This document shows positions 1 through 6,752 of a stretch of DNA of 14,692 nucleotides, piece after piece; the first letter of the stretch is position 1, and every line of letters starts with the position of its first letter. The translations under genes and the position numbers were made by a program. The notes beneath the pieces were generated by a model that did no database searches, had not been told where the DNA came from, and saw only the letters and a program-made list of their open reading frames with translations. The stretch is from NCBI GenBank assembly GCA_035562355.1, contig DATMXU010000287.1, positions 1 through 14,692 of the forward strand, in the 5' to 3' direction. Source of the DNA: Pseudoflavonifractor sp035562355 (GTDB lineage Bacteria > Bacillota > Clostridia > Oscillospirales > Oscillospiraceae).

Positions 1-115
1 ATATGAGATTGCGCTCTGATATAGCGGTTGTATCCAGCCTGTCCATCGTGTTCTGAACGTGTGTTGGGCAATAGGATTGTTAGGATAAACACCATCTAAA
101 GCTATAAAACAGAAA
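1..115. other. Left-edge sequence with no assignable gene
   Basis: No gene can be named here. On the plus strand one frame is open from the window edge to a TGA at 54-56, giving a short tail ending in SLSIVF. It could be the C-terminus of a plus-strand gene converging on the phn operon, but 17 codons are too few to recognise. The following hairpin at 116-144 would suit the end of such a gene. Stops break the other frames early. Confidence 0.3.
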
Positions 116-163
116 CCAGGTTACCGTGTTAAGCGGTAACCTGGCCCTTTTGCCTGCTTTTTT
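116..163 (+). terminator. Strong hairpin terminator, possibly bidirectional
   Basis: A perfect 11-bp stem (116-126 with 134-144, CCAGGTTACCG and its complement) closes a 7-nt loop. On the plus strand it is followed by T-rich sequence, TTTT at 149-152 and seven Ts at 157-163. On the minus strand the sequence after the stem is also T-rich (TTTCTGTTTTATA). It could therefore stop a plus-strand gene entering from the left edge and also back up termination of the phn operon. Confidence 0.7.
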
Positions 164-180
164 GTGTGAGTCTTTTGCGG

Positions 181-246
181 CTTGGCCCACACGGGGATAG
201 TTCAGGAAAATACAGAGCGGGGCTGGGCAGCAGCCCAACCCCGTAT
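181..246 (+). repeat. Degenerate relative of the intergenic palindromic element
   Basis: The stretch GGCTT, then CCCACACGGGGATAGT (187-202) and a GC-rich hairpin (219-242), follows the same layout and orientation as 11521-11600 (GGCTT, CCCATACGGGGATAGT, GC-rich hairpin). The second block is nearly identical over 16 bases (one difference). The hairpin sequences differ in detail. Together the two copies flank the phn operon as imperfect direct repeats. Confidence 0.45.
205..242 (-). terminator. Hairpin terminator at the end of the phn operon
   Basis: On the minus strand a 10-bp GC-rich stem (242-233 with 228-219, one G-T wobble) with a 4-nt loop is followed by GCTCTGTATTTTCC. The T-tract is weak. 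It lies just past the remnant phnX reading frame, and the out-of-frame extension of phnX to 202 runs into it. This suggests the original phnX stop lay upstream, near 291. The plus-strand version of this stretch resembles part of the palindromic region near 11540, so it may be repeat-derived. Confidence 0.55.
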
Positions 247-357
247 CTCGTCTTCTTTTACATGGCCTTGTACATAAATCCGGTCCGCTCTCAGTCCGCG
301 AGATATGCCCCCAGAGCCCGTACCAGCGCCTCCATATCCGATGGATGAGCCGATTTT

Positions 358-381
358 GACGCCCTGCGCGCGCAGGGCGTC
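358..381. repeat. 24-bp perfect palindrome inside phnX
   Basis: The sequence GACGCCCTGCGC (358-369) is followed directly by its exact reverse complement (370-381) with no spacer. It encodes the DALRAQGV segment of PhnX in the minus strand. It ends about 20 nt from the apparent deletion junction near 334-345. Perfect palindromes can extrude or stall replication, so it may have helped cause the deletion; that link is inference. Confidence 0.8.
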
Positions 382-755
382 AACCGTCTCGACGACGAAG
401 TCCTTGAGCGCACAGTGCTCTTCAATGTTGGCGAACAATGTCTCCTCAAACACCGCATAGGCGGTCTGGATCTGCTCCTCGGAGATCGGCTCAGGCAGCA
501 TGGCGGCGATGGCTCTGGTGTGGTCGATCTTCAAAAGCCCCATGGGCGTTCGTGCCATCTTGCTCGTAATGTCAAAGCCGATGCGCTGAAAGCCGTCGAT
601 AAAGCCCTTGACCGGGGCGAAGCTGCCGTAATCCACCGTGGTGCCGGCCCAGTCAAAGATGACCGCCTGAATTTTGCTCATGACCATGTCTCCTTTAGAC
701 GTAGAATTTGTGTGCGGCTTGCGCGGGGGAGCACTCCGGCGGGGGACCCTGCCGT

Positions 756-1367
756 TCAGAGATATTTTTGCACAAAGGCGTCCAGATCACGAAAATCCGC
801 AAGCCGCTCCTTGATGACATCGTAGTGCCAATCCCACCATTTGGACTGCTCTATTTTTTCGATCAGCGCGTCAGAAAAGCGCATCTTCATTTTTCTGGCC
901 GGCGCGCCAGCGACGACAGCATAGGGCTCCACGTCCTTTGTAACCACCGTGCCCGCGCCGACCACCGCGCCGTTGCCGATGCTCACGCCGGGCAGGATTA
1001 TGGCGCCGTGCCCGATCCACACGTCGTTGCCGATGCTCACAGTACCCGCGCGGCGCCAGGCAAAAAAGTCCGCATCGTCCTCCCCAAAACCGAACTGCGC
1101 GCTGCGGTAGCTGAAGTGGTGCTGGGCAACGCGGGTATAGGTCGGGTGGTTGCCGGGGTTGATGCGCGCAAAGCTGGCAATGGAGCAAAATTTGCCGATC
1201 TGCGCGTAATAAATCTGGTTATACCCGGCGCAGTAGGAGAAATCGCCCATTTGCACATCGCACAGCACACTGTGGGCCTGTATCTGCGTATAGGCGCCGA
1301 GCACAGAATCGATGAGTTCTACGTCCTCTTCAATTGTCGGCTGAATGCCGAGCCTTACGCCTGACAT
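756..1367 (-). CDS. Phosphonate-operon hexapeptide-repeat transferase
   Basis: This is a 203-residue left-handed beta-helix protein of the xenobiotic acetyltransferase type often found in C-P lyase operons (the 'phosphonate metabolism, transferase hexapeptide repeat' family). Hexapeptide turns are clear at about residues 110-158 (VSIGNDVWIGHGAIILPGV, then VSIGNGAVVGAG, ending VVAGAPARK). A His-containing stretch at 71-84 (PGNHPTYTRVAQHH) sits where this class carries its catalytic histidine. The C-terminus is helical and Trp-rich (SKWWDW). The start at 1367 overlaps the end of the PHP gene by 13 nt and has GGGGTG 8 nt upstream. Acyl transfer to a phosphonate or an intermediate, for example N-acetylation of an aminophosphonate as PhnO does, is plausible. 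The substrate is not shown by the sequence. Confidence 0.85.
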   Translation of the reverse strand: MSGVRLGIQPTIEEDVELIDSVLGAYTQIQAHSVLCDVQMGDFSYCAGYNQIYYAQIGKFCSIASFARINPGNHPTYTRVAQHHFSYRSAQFGFGEDDADFFAWRRAGTVSIGNDVWIGHGAIILPGVSIGNGAVVGAGTVVTKDVEPYAVVAGAPARKMKMRFSDALIEKIEQSKWWDWHYDVIKERLADFRDLDAFVQKYL

Positions 1368-2158
1368 ATGGCTGTCACCCCGCTTTCATCCGATAAAAAG
1401 TCTCCGACTTCAAAGGGCTGCGGCTCATACCTGCCGTGGTAGTCGCTGCCCCCGGTGAGGAAAAGGCCGTGGCCGGCGGCAAGCTGCCGGATGACGTCCC
1501 GGTCCTGTGCGCTGTTGGCGGGGTGGTTGAGCTCCAGCCCGTCCAGCCCCGCCGCGGTCAGCTCGGGAACCAGCCAGAAATTCTGCTGCTGCCCCGGATG
1601 GGCCAGCACGGCCAGCCCGCCGGCCGCCTTGACGGTTTTGACCGCGTCAAATACGTCGGTGTAGTCGATGTCAAAGGCGCAGATGCCGCCGTTTTTAAAG
1701 GTGGTTTTATAGAAGGCCCCAAACCGCTCGCCGACCTGCCCTGTGGCAACCAGCCAGTCCATGACGTGCTGTTTGTACAGATATTTTCCGTCCGCCCGGG
1801 CGAGCTTGCCGAGGTCGATGGCAAAGCCGTGCGCGGCCAGGATGGCGGCCTGCCGCTCGGAATTGCGGTTGCGGGCCTCCAAAATAGGCTGGCCGAGTGC
1901 GGTGATCAGCCCAGGGGTTTGGATGTTGTAGCCGAGGATGTGAGTCCGCGTGCCGGTCTCCTTATGGACGGCGGAGAGCTCGACGCCGCAGATGACCCGG
2001 ATGCCGGGCTCGGCGGGAATTTGCGCCTGATGGGAGAGGGTGTCGTGCTCGGTGATGGCGATCATGTCCAGGCCCTTTCCCCTGGCTTTTCTAATGATTT
2101 CCAAAATCGTGTCGCTGCCGTCGGAGACGGTGGAATGGATGTGCAAATCCGCTTTCAT
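1355..2158 (-). CDS. PHP-family cyclic ribose phosphate phosphodiesterase (PhnPP-like)
   Basis: This 267-residue protein is a PHP-domain metal-dependent phosphoesterase. Metal ligands are visible in order: DLHIHS (His6, His8), Asp13, EHDT (His38), GVELS (Glu60), THILGY (His73), AHPGQ (His187), and SDYHG (Asp239, His241). In C-P lyase operons, PHP enzymes of this kind (PhnPP, characterised from Eggerthella lenta) hydrolyse 5-phosphoribosyl 1,2-cyclic phosphate, the PhnJ product, to ribose 5-phosphate and phosphate. That would replace PhnP and PhnN, neither of which is in this operon. The start codon overlaps the phnL stop as ATGA. Family and fold are secure. The exact reaction is inferred from position in the operon; a general PHP phosphoesterase acting on another substrate is the alternative. 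Confidence 0.88.
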   Translation of the reverse strand: MKADLHIHSTVSDGSDTILEIIRKARGKGLDMIAITEHDTLSHQAQIPAEPGIRVICGVELSAVHKETGTRTHILGYNIQTPGLITALGQPILEARNRNSERQAAILAAHGFAIDLGKLARADGKYLYKQHVMDWLVATGQVGERFGAFYKTTFKNGGICAFDIDYTDVFDAVKTVKAAGGLAVLAHPGQQQNFWLVPELTAAGLDGLELNHPANSAQDRDVIRQLAAGHGLFLTGGSDYHGRYEPQPFEVGDFLSDESGVTAICQA

Positions 2159-2850
2159 GCCTGAAATACCCCCTCTGAAATGCTGAATACCTTGTCACAC
2201 ACGCCCTCCATGAACTTAAGGTCGTGGAAGATGCCGATCATGCTGGTCTCCTTCTCCTTGAGCCGCTGGAGCATGTCCTTGACCAGCAGCTTGGTTTTGT
2301 CGTCCAGGGAGGCCGTGGGCTCGTCCAGCAGCAGCAGCCGGGGCCGCTTGACCATGGCGTGGGCCAGATTCAGCCGCAGGCGCTCGCCGCCGGAGAAGGT
2401 GGCGGGGTAGATGTTCCAGAGATTTTCCGGCAGGCGGAAATAGGCCAGCATCTCCTCCGCGCTGTGCCGCGCTTCCACGGCGCCGGTTCCCATGTCCAGC
2501 AGGGCGCTCATGACATGTTCCTTCGCCGTGGTGCGGGGCATGACGTTTAAAAACTGCGACACATAGCCGATCTCGTAGCGGCGCAGGTAGAGCATCTCCC
2601 GCTCTCCGGCGGCGGCCAGATCGATGGGACCAAAGGCCTCGCTGTGATAGACGATCTCTCCCTGCATCGGCAGATAACTGCGGTTGATGCATTTTAAGAT
2701 GGTGGACTTCCCCGCGCCGGAAAGCCCCACTATGCCGATAAACTTCCCCTTTTCCAGGTAGAGGCTGATATTCTGGCAGGACTGGATCAAAAGGCCGGGA
2801 TTATGTAGGTAAAAGCTTTTGGCGAGATTTTTGATGACGAGTATTTCCAT
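2155..2850 (-). CDS. phnL: C-P lyase accessory ABC-type ATPase PhnL
   Basis: PhnL is an ABC-family ATPase that belongs to the C-P lyase system rather than to a transporter. With PhnI, PhnG and PhnH it is needed to form the ribose-1-phosphonate triphosphate intermediate from ATP and phosphonate. The 231 residues match the family length. Walker A is GLSGAGKST (42-50), the Q-loop is near YVSQF (97-100), the signature is FSGGERLRL (152-160), and Walker B is LLLLDEPTASLD (172-183). There is no membrane segment. The gene starts 2 nt after the phnM stop, with its ribosome binding site (AGGAGA) inside the last codons of phnM. The order phnK-phnM-phnL differs from the E. coli order phnK-phnL-phnM. Confidence 0.95.
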   Translation of the reverse strand: MEILVIKNLAKSFYLHNPGLLIQSCQNISLYLEKGKFIGIVGLSGAGKSTILKCINRSYLPMQGEIVYHSEAFGPIDLAAAGEREMLYLRRYEIGYVSQFLNVMPRTTAKEHVMSALLDMGTGAVEARHSAEEMLAYFRLPENLWNIYPATFSGGERLRLNLAHAMVKRPRLLLLDEPTASLDDKTKLLVKDMLQRLKEKETSMIGIFHDLKFMEGVCDKVFSISEGVFQA

Positions 2851-2852
2851 GG

Positions 2853-4022
2853 CTATCTCCTGTATTCGATGCGGGAGGTCGTGCGCCCGTCCACCAGCAC
2901 GTGGGTGATGACCGGATAATCGTCCAGCATGTCCACAATGAGCACATCGGCCTTTTTGCCGACTTCCAATGAGCCGTATTCCCGGTCGATTTTGGCGGCT
3001 CTGGCCGGATTGAGCGTGGCCCTGTTCGCCATTTCATGCAGCGGCACACCATACCTGGTGTGCATCAAAAAAACGCTGTGCAGCACGGTAGCCGGATAAT
3101 AGTCCGAGCAGATGGAGTCGGCCGTGCCGGCAAGGATGGCCTCGGTAGCCGACATGTTGCCGGAGTGGGAGCACCCCCGCAGGATGTTGGGCGCGCCGAC
3201 GACGGTGTGAAAGCCTCTGTCCTTGGCAAGGCGCGCCGCCTCCAGCGTGATTGGGAACTCGCTGATGTCCACGCCGAGCTGTTGGTTTATCGCCAGCTTT
3301 TCATCGGTGTCATCGTCGTGGGAGGCGACGGCGATCCCCTTTGCGTGGGCCAGTCCGGTCAGCGTTTTGAGCTGCCCGAAGGAGAGCGTGGGCTTATTTT
3401 TGTGGTATTCCACCACGCCCTCCAGGCCCAGCGCCTCAAATTCCTTTCCGTTATACTGCGAAATGGTGTCGGCATAAACGGCCATACTCCGGTACTGCCC
3501 CTGACCGGGGGTGTGGTCCATGAAGGAAATCAGGTGTACCTTGCCCTGCCCAATCATCTCGCGCACAATGTCGAAGGCGTCGAGGTTGTCGATTTCAATC
3601 CGCAGATGAAAGCGGTGGTGGATGAGGTGGTGGCGCTGATGGATATATGCAATTAGGTCGGCAATTTTCTGCACGTTTTCCCTGGTGCGCAGCGGTGATT
3701 TGCCAAAAAATTCGTCCTGAAACAGTGAAATGGAGTGGTACATGGTGGTGATGCCCGCGCCCAGCAGGTCGTGCTCGCAGACCTTGAGCCCAAACTCAAA
3801 ATCCATCTGCGAGGTGGGGCGGGGCTGAATGTACTGCTCAAGCCTGTCGGAATGGATGTCGATCATGCCCGGCATGACGTAACGCCCGTGGGCATCAATG
3901 ACCTTGCTCGCCCCGGCGGCGCTCCCGGCAAAGCTGTGGATGCGGTCTCCCTCGATCAGCAGCACCTTGCCGTCCACTATTCGGTCGGGCAGGACAAGCC
4001 GCCCGTTTTTAATCGCGATCAT
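2853..4022 (-). CDS. phnM: Ribose 1-phosphonate triphosphate diphosphatase PhnM
   Basis: PhnM is an amidohydrolase-superfamily enzyme. It removes pyrophosphate from alpha-D-ribose 1-methylphosphonate 5-triphosphate, giving the 5-phosphate substrate of PhnJ. At 389 residues it is close to family length. Visible family signatures are the N-terminal metal motif PGMIDIHSDRLE (HSD at 57-59), GAGITTMYHS, HRFHLRIEI, SFMDHTPGQGQ, the SHDDD segment, GAPNILRGCSHSGN and the late CSDYYP. The C-terminal strand (DYPVITHVLVDGR) completes the usual amidohydrolase beta-sandwich. A GGGGGA site lies 5 nt before the ATG, and the gap to phnK is 10 nt. Confidence 0.96.
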   Translation of the reverse strand: MIAIKNGRLVLPDRIVDGKVLLIEGDRIHSFAGSAAGASKVIDAHGRYVMPGMIDIHSDRLEQYIQPRPTSQMDFEFGLKVCEHDLLGAGITTMYHSISLFQDEFFGKSPLRTRENVQKIADLIAYIHQRHHLIHHRFHLRIEIDNLDAFDIVREMIGQGKVHLISFMDHTPGQGQYRSMAVYADTISQYNGKEFEALGLEGVVEYHKNKPTLSFGQLKTLTGLAHAKGIAVASHDDDTDEKLAINQQLGVDISEFPITLEAARLAKDRGFHTVVGAPNILRGCSHSGNMSATEAILAGTADSICSDYYPATVLHSVFLMHTRYGVPLHEMANRATLNPARAAKIDREYGSLEVGKKADVLIVDMLDDYPVITHVLVDGRTTSRIEYRR

Positions 4023-4032
4023 GCTGTTCCCC

Positions 4033-4866
4033 CTATATCAGCGAATGGACGAGCTGCTGCGTATACGCATGCTGCGGGTCCTCTAAGATCTGGTCGGTCA
4101 GGCCGCTTTCGGCAATTTTGCCGTCGAGCATCACAATCGTCCGGTCCGCCAGCATTCGGATCACCGCAAGATCGTGGGACACCAGCAGAATCGAGACGCC
4201 GTATTGAGCCTTGATTTTGCGGATGAGGTCGAGCACCTTCGCCTGCACCGACAAATCCAGCCCGGTCGTCACCTCGTCAAGCAGCAGAATGGCCGGGTTG
4301 TTGGCCAGCGCCTTGGAGATCTGCACCCGCTGCTGCATTCCGCCCGAAAAATTTTTGGGCGCTTCGCCCATGCGGGAGGTAAGGATCTCTACCGCCTCGA
4401 GCAGCGCGGTGGCGCGCGCCGTCATCTGCCCGGCGTTGCGGCTGCCCGCCGCGATGATCTTTTCAGCGATGTTTGAGGCGGCCGAGTAGTCCATGCGCAG
4501 GCCCAGAATGGGGTTTTGGTAGACCATTCCCATCATCTGGTTGCGGAGCAGACGCTGCTCGGCGGCGCTGGCCTCCCAGATGCTTTTTGTGCCGCCCCTG
4601 TAGTCCCGCAGCGCCGCGCTGCCGGAGGTGGGGGCAATATCGAAGTATAACGCCTTCATCAGCGTGGATTTGCCCGAGCCGCTCTCTCCCACGATGCCCA
4701 GCACCTCGCCGGGGTAAACGTCCAGCGAGATGTCGTTGGCCGCCCAGACGCTGCCGCACAGGGTACAGCGGTTTTTTTCAAGATTTTGCAGGCAGTGGGG
4801 ACAGCCCTCGCCGTACCGCACAACCAAATTTCGGACCGACAACACCGGCGTTTCATTTAGACCCAT
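4033..4866 (-). CDS. phnK: C-P lyase ABC-type ATPase PhnK with a four-cysteine insertion
   Basis: PhnK is the ATPase that docks on the PhnGHIJ core complex. The 277-residue protein has Walker A GESGSGKST (60-68), a signature in FSGGMQQRVQIS, Walker B AILLLDEVTTGLD, and a switch histidine in LVSHDL. It is about 25 residues longer than E. coli PhnK. The extra part is near the N-terminus (about 20-40) and carries two CxxC pairs, CPHC (22, 25) and CTLC (34, 37), which look like a small zinc-binding knuckle. Walker B has DEV instead of the usual DEP. The ATG at 4866 is chosen because AGGAGG lies 9 nt upstream and homology begins there; the frame stays open further upstream, antisense-like and without similarity. 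The gene overlaps phnJ by 14 nt. Confidence 0.95.
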   Translation of the reverse strand: MGLNETPVLSVRNLVVRYGEGCPHCLQNLEKNRCTLCGSVWAANDISLDVYPGEVLGIVGESGSGKSTLMKALYFDIAPTSGSAALRDYRGGTKSIWEASAAEQRLLRNQMMGMVYQNPILGLRMDYSAASNIAEKIIAAGSRNAGQMTARATALLEAVEILTSRMGEAPKNFSGGMQQRVQISKALANNPAILLLDEVTTGLDLSVQAKVLDLIRKIKAQYGVSILLVSHDLAVIRMLADRTIVMLDGKIAESGLTDQILEDPQHAYTQQLVHSLI

Positions 4867-5695
4867 GGCTTCTGACCTCCTGACAGTACGAGGTGTCAGA
4901 GCACTGGTAAACCTTCTGGCCAGTCTGCCGGTCGAACATCTCGTCGAGATAGGTGTCTTTGCTGCCGCACAGGCGGCAGCGCTTGCCGGCAAAGCTCTCC
5001 CGTTCAAAGGGAACGTCGTCGAAGGCCAGCGGGACGACCTCGGTGTGCGGCGGGACGGCATAGATCTTTTTCTCCCGCCCTGCGCCGAACAGGTAAAGGC
5101 ACTCGGCCTTGTGCAGCTTGGGGTTGTCGAATTTGGGGATGGGGCTGGGGTTCATGACATAACGCCCCTCCACCATGCAGGGGTATTCGGAGGAGAGGGT
5201 CACCTTTTCATATTTAATGAGGCTCTCATAGAGCTGAAGCCAGATGGGAGCGTAGTCCTTTTCCGCGTGCATCTTTTTGGTGACCTCCTCTCTGGCCTCC
5301 ACGATGCGCAGCGGCTCGGGGATGGGGACCTGAAACACGAGAATCTGGCTGTTGGTCATCGGCATCTCGGGGATGCGGTGCCGCGTCTGAACAAGGGTGG
5401 CCTCACGGGTATCGGTGGTGGTTTTTACATCGGTGCAAAGGCCGACAAATTTTTTGATGTTGACGGCATTGACGCTCTCGTCGCTGCCCTGATCGATCAC
5501 CTTGAGTACGTCGTCCGGACCGATGAGTGAGAGGGTCAGCTGAATGCCTCCCGTGCCCCAGCCCCGCCCGATGGGCAGCTCGCGTGAGCCGAACGGCACC
5601 TGATAACCGGGTATTGCCACCGCCTTGAGCGTCGCGCGGCGGATCTCCCGCTTGGAGCCCTCGTCCAGAAAGGCGAAATTGTAGTTGCTATTCAT
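4853..5695 (-). CDS. phnJ: Alpha-D-ribose 1-methylphosphonate 5-phosphate C-P lyase (radical SAM)
   Basis: PhnJ is the radical S-adenosylmethionine enzyme that breaks the carbon-phosphorus bond, releasing the alkane (methane from methylphosphonate) and 5-phosphoribosyl 1,2-cyclic phosphate. At 280 residues it aligns nearly end to end with E. coli PhnJ (281). Landmarks are LKAVAIPGYQVPFG with Gly30 (equivalent to the glycyl-radical Gly32), GWGTGGIQLT, QTRHRIPE, VPIPEPLR, PSPIPKFDNPK and LFGAGREKKIYAVPP. The C-terminal cysteines are Cys240, 243, 265 and 271. The first three match the iron-sulfur ligands and the last matches the catalytic cysteine, so the enzyme should be active. It overlaps phnI by 8 nt. 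Confidence 0.98.
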   Translation of the reverse strand: MNSNYNFAFLDEGSKREIRRATLKAVAIPGYQVPFGSRELPIGRGWGTGGIQLTLSLIGPDDVLKVIDQGSDESVNAVNIKKFVGLCTDVKTTTDTREATLVQTRHRIPEMPMTNSQILVFQVPIPEPLRIVEAREEVTKKMHAEKDYAPIWLQLYESLIKYEKVTLSSEYPCMVEGRYVMNPSPIPKFDNPKLHKAECLYLFGAGREKKIYAVPPHTEVVPLAFDDVPFERESFAGKRCRLCGSKDTYLDEMFDRQTGQKVYQCSDTSYCQEVRSHGSK

Positions 5696-6752
5696 GGCCG
5701 CCCCTCCTTGTCTTGCGCACCGCGTCCAGCTTGGACTGGAAGGTGACGTAATGCGGCAGCTTCAGGTGGGAGATAAAGCCGTTCATTTCGAGGCTGTCGC
5801 CGTGCATGAGGACAAATTCCTCGTTCTGGGTGGGGTAGGGCCCTTCGAGGCCCAGCTCCCGGTCGATGACGGCCATGGCGATGGCCTTGTTCTCGTTGCG
5901 GCCAAACACCGCGCCGTAGCCCACCGCCAGCTTGAGCCGGTCCTTGTCGTCCGCCTCGGTAAAGCACTCCACCTCGGTCATCAGCACCTCGCCGATGTAA
6001 AGGCTTTCGGCGCCGTCAAACAGGTAGGGTACACACAGCTCCACATAGCCGCAGCGCAGTTCGCCCACCGTGGGGTGCACCTGCCCGAAACCGCGCAGCG
6101 CCGAGTAGGCAAGTCCCGAGATAAACCCGGCGTCGGCGCGGGAGAGGGTCTGCAGCCGGGCGCTGCGCTCGCTGGGGAACTCCAGCATATTGGCGGTAAC
6201 GTCAAAGGGCATGCTGTCGTCGGGGGCAAAGGTATCTATCAGCCCCTCTTTTTTCAGTTCATCGGAGACGCGGGGGCAGTCTGTGGGCGGCTCGGGCGTG
6301 ACCGCCGCAAGCTGGTCCCGCACGGCCGCCCGAAACGCCAAGGGGCTCTCGTCGTCGATATCAAAGCGGATCAGGCGGTGGGTATAGTCGTAGGTCGCGC
6401 CTAAAATCTGGCCGCCCAAAATGTCCTTAAACGCCGCAGAGATGCGGCGCACCACCCGCATGCCGTCAGTGCTGACCGCATTGGTGTAATAGTTTCGCGT
6501 CAGGGTAGAGCGGTAGGCGCGCAGTAAAAACACCGCCTCCTCCACCGAGCCCTCACACTGCTTGAGCGCCAGCGCGGCGTAGCGTTTGGAATAGAGCCCC
6601 GCCTCGCTCATGACCCTGTCCACGAGCAGGGAGAGCTTGTGCTCTATGGCCTCGGTTTCAAGGTCCTTGTCGGTTCCGCTTCTGTAAAAATCCAGCAGCT
6701 TTATGCTCTCCTCAATGGCTTCCTTGCCGCCGGATACCGCCACATAGGCCAT
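5688..6752 (-). CDS. phnI: C-P lyase core subunit and nucleosidase PhnI
   Basis: PhnI is part of the PhnGHIJ core. It replaces the adenine of ATP with phosphonate to form ribose 1-phosphonate 5-triphosphate, with PhnG, PhnH and PhnL; alone it acts as a purine nucleosidase. At 354 residues it equals the E. coli protein in length. Recognisable stretches include the N-terminal MAYVAVSGGKEAIE, RVMSEAGLYSKRYAALALKQ, ILGGQILGATYDYTHRL, LAYSALRGFGQVHPTVGELR and the C-terminal GYGAVFGRNENKAIAMA. The start codon follows the phnH stop with no gap, and its ribosome binding site (GGGAGG) lies within the last codons of phnH. Confidence 0.97.
   Translation of the reverse strand: MAYVAVSGGKEAIEESIKLLDFYRSGTDKDLETEAIEHKLSLLVDRVMSEAGLYSKRYAALALKQCEGSVEEAVFLLRAYRSTLTRNYYTNAVSTDGMRVVRRISAAFKDILGGQILGATYDYTHRLIRFDIDDESPLAFRAAVRDQLAAVTPEPPTDCPRVSDELKKEGLIDTFAPDDSMPFDVTANMLEFPSERSARLQTLSRADAGFISGLAYSALRGFGQVHPTVGELRCGYVELCVPYLFDGAESLYIGEVLMTEVECFTEADDKDRLKLAVGYGAVFGRNENKAIAMAVIDRELGLEGPYPTQNEEFVLMHGDSLEMNGFISHLKLPHYVTFQSKLDAVRKTRRGGHE

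Larger units (their letters stand above)
202..681 (-). pseudogene. phnX: Truncated phosphonoacetaldehyde hydrolase (internal deletion, frameshift)
   Basis: PhnX is a HAD-family enzyme that splits phosphonoacetaldehyde into acetaldehyde and phosphate, the second step of 2-aminoethylphosphonate breakdown. Residues 1-116 match the family well: the nucleophile motif FDWAGTT (Asp10), the cap with the Schiff-base lysine in MGLLKIDH (Lys51), and the start of HAD motif II in KIGSSIGY. After Tyr116 (about position 334) the reading becomes Gly-rich and unrelated, stopping at 202 with 159 residues; the family is about 270. In another minus-strand frame, 359-291 reads as ending in MEALVRALGAYLAD, which resembles a PhnX C-terminus. 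Roughly 130 codons, including the later HAD motifs with the metal-binding acidic residues, appear lost. I chose the ATG at 681 because AGGAGA lies 7 nt upstream; the ATG at 687 is too close to it. An assembly error is an alternative explanation. Confidence 0.75.

Noticed and set aside
166..348. Plus-strand open frame of 60 codons at the phnX end
   Set aside because: It crosses the operon terminator and antisense phnX sequence. There is no ribosome binding site or similarity.
708..1364. Plus-strand open frame of 218 codons
   Set aside because: It is antisense to the hexapeptide transferase, which has clear family motifs. No similarity or ribosome binding site was seen.
1436..2164. Plus-strand open frame of 242 codons
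   Set aside because: It mirrors the PHP gene on the other strand. GC-rich codon bias makes long antisense frames common here.
4033..4866. DEV instead of DEP in PhnK Walker B as evidence of inactivity
   Set aside because: The catalytic Asp-Glu pair and all other ATPase motifs are intact, so the Pro-to-Val change alone does not imply loss of function.
4867..5061. 65-codon upstream extension of phnK
   Set aside because: It lies inside phnJ in another frame and is Arg/Ser/Pro-rich. The AGGAGG site and family start support 4866.
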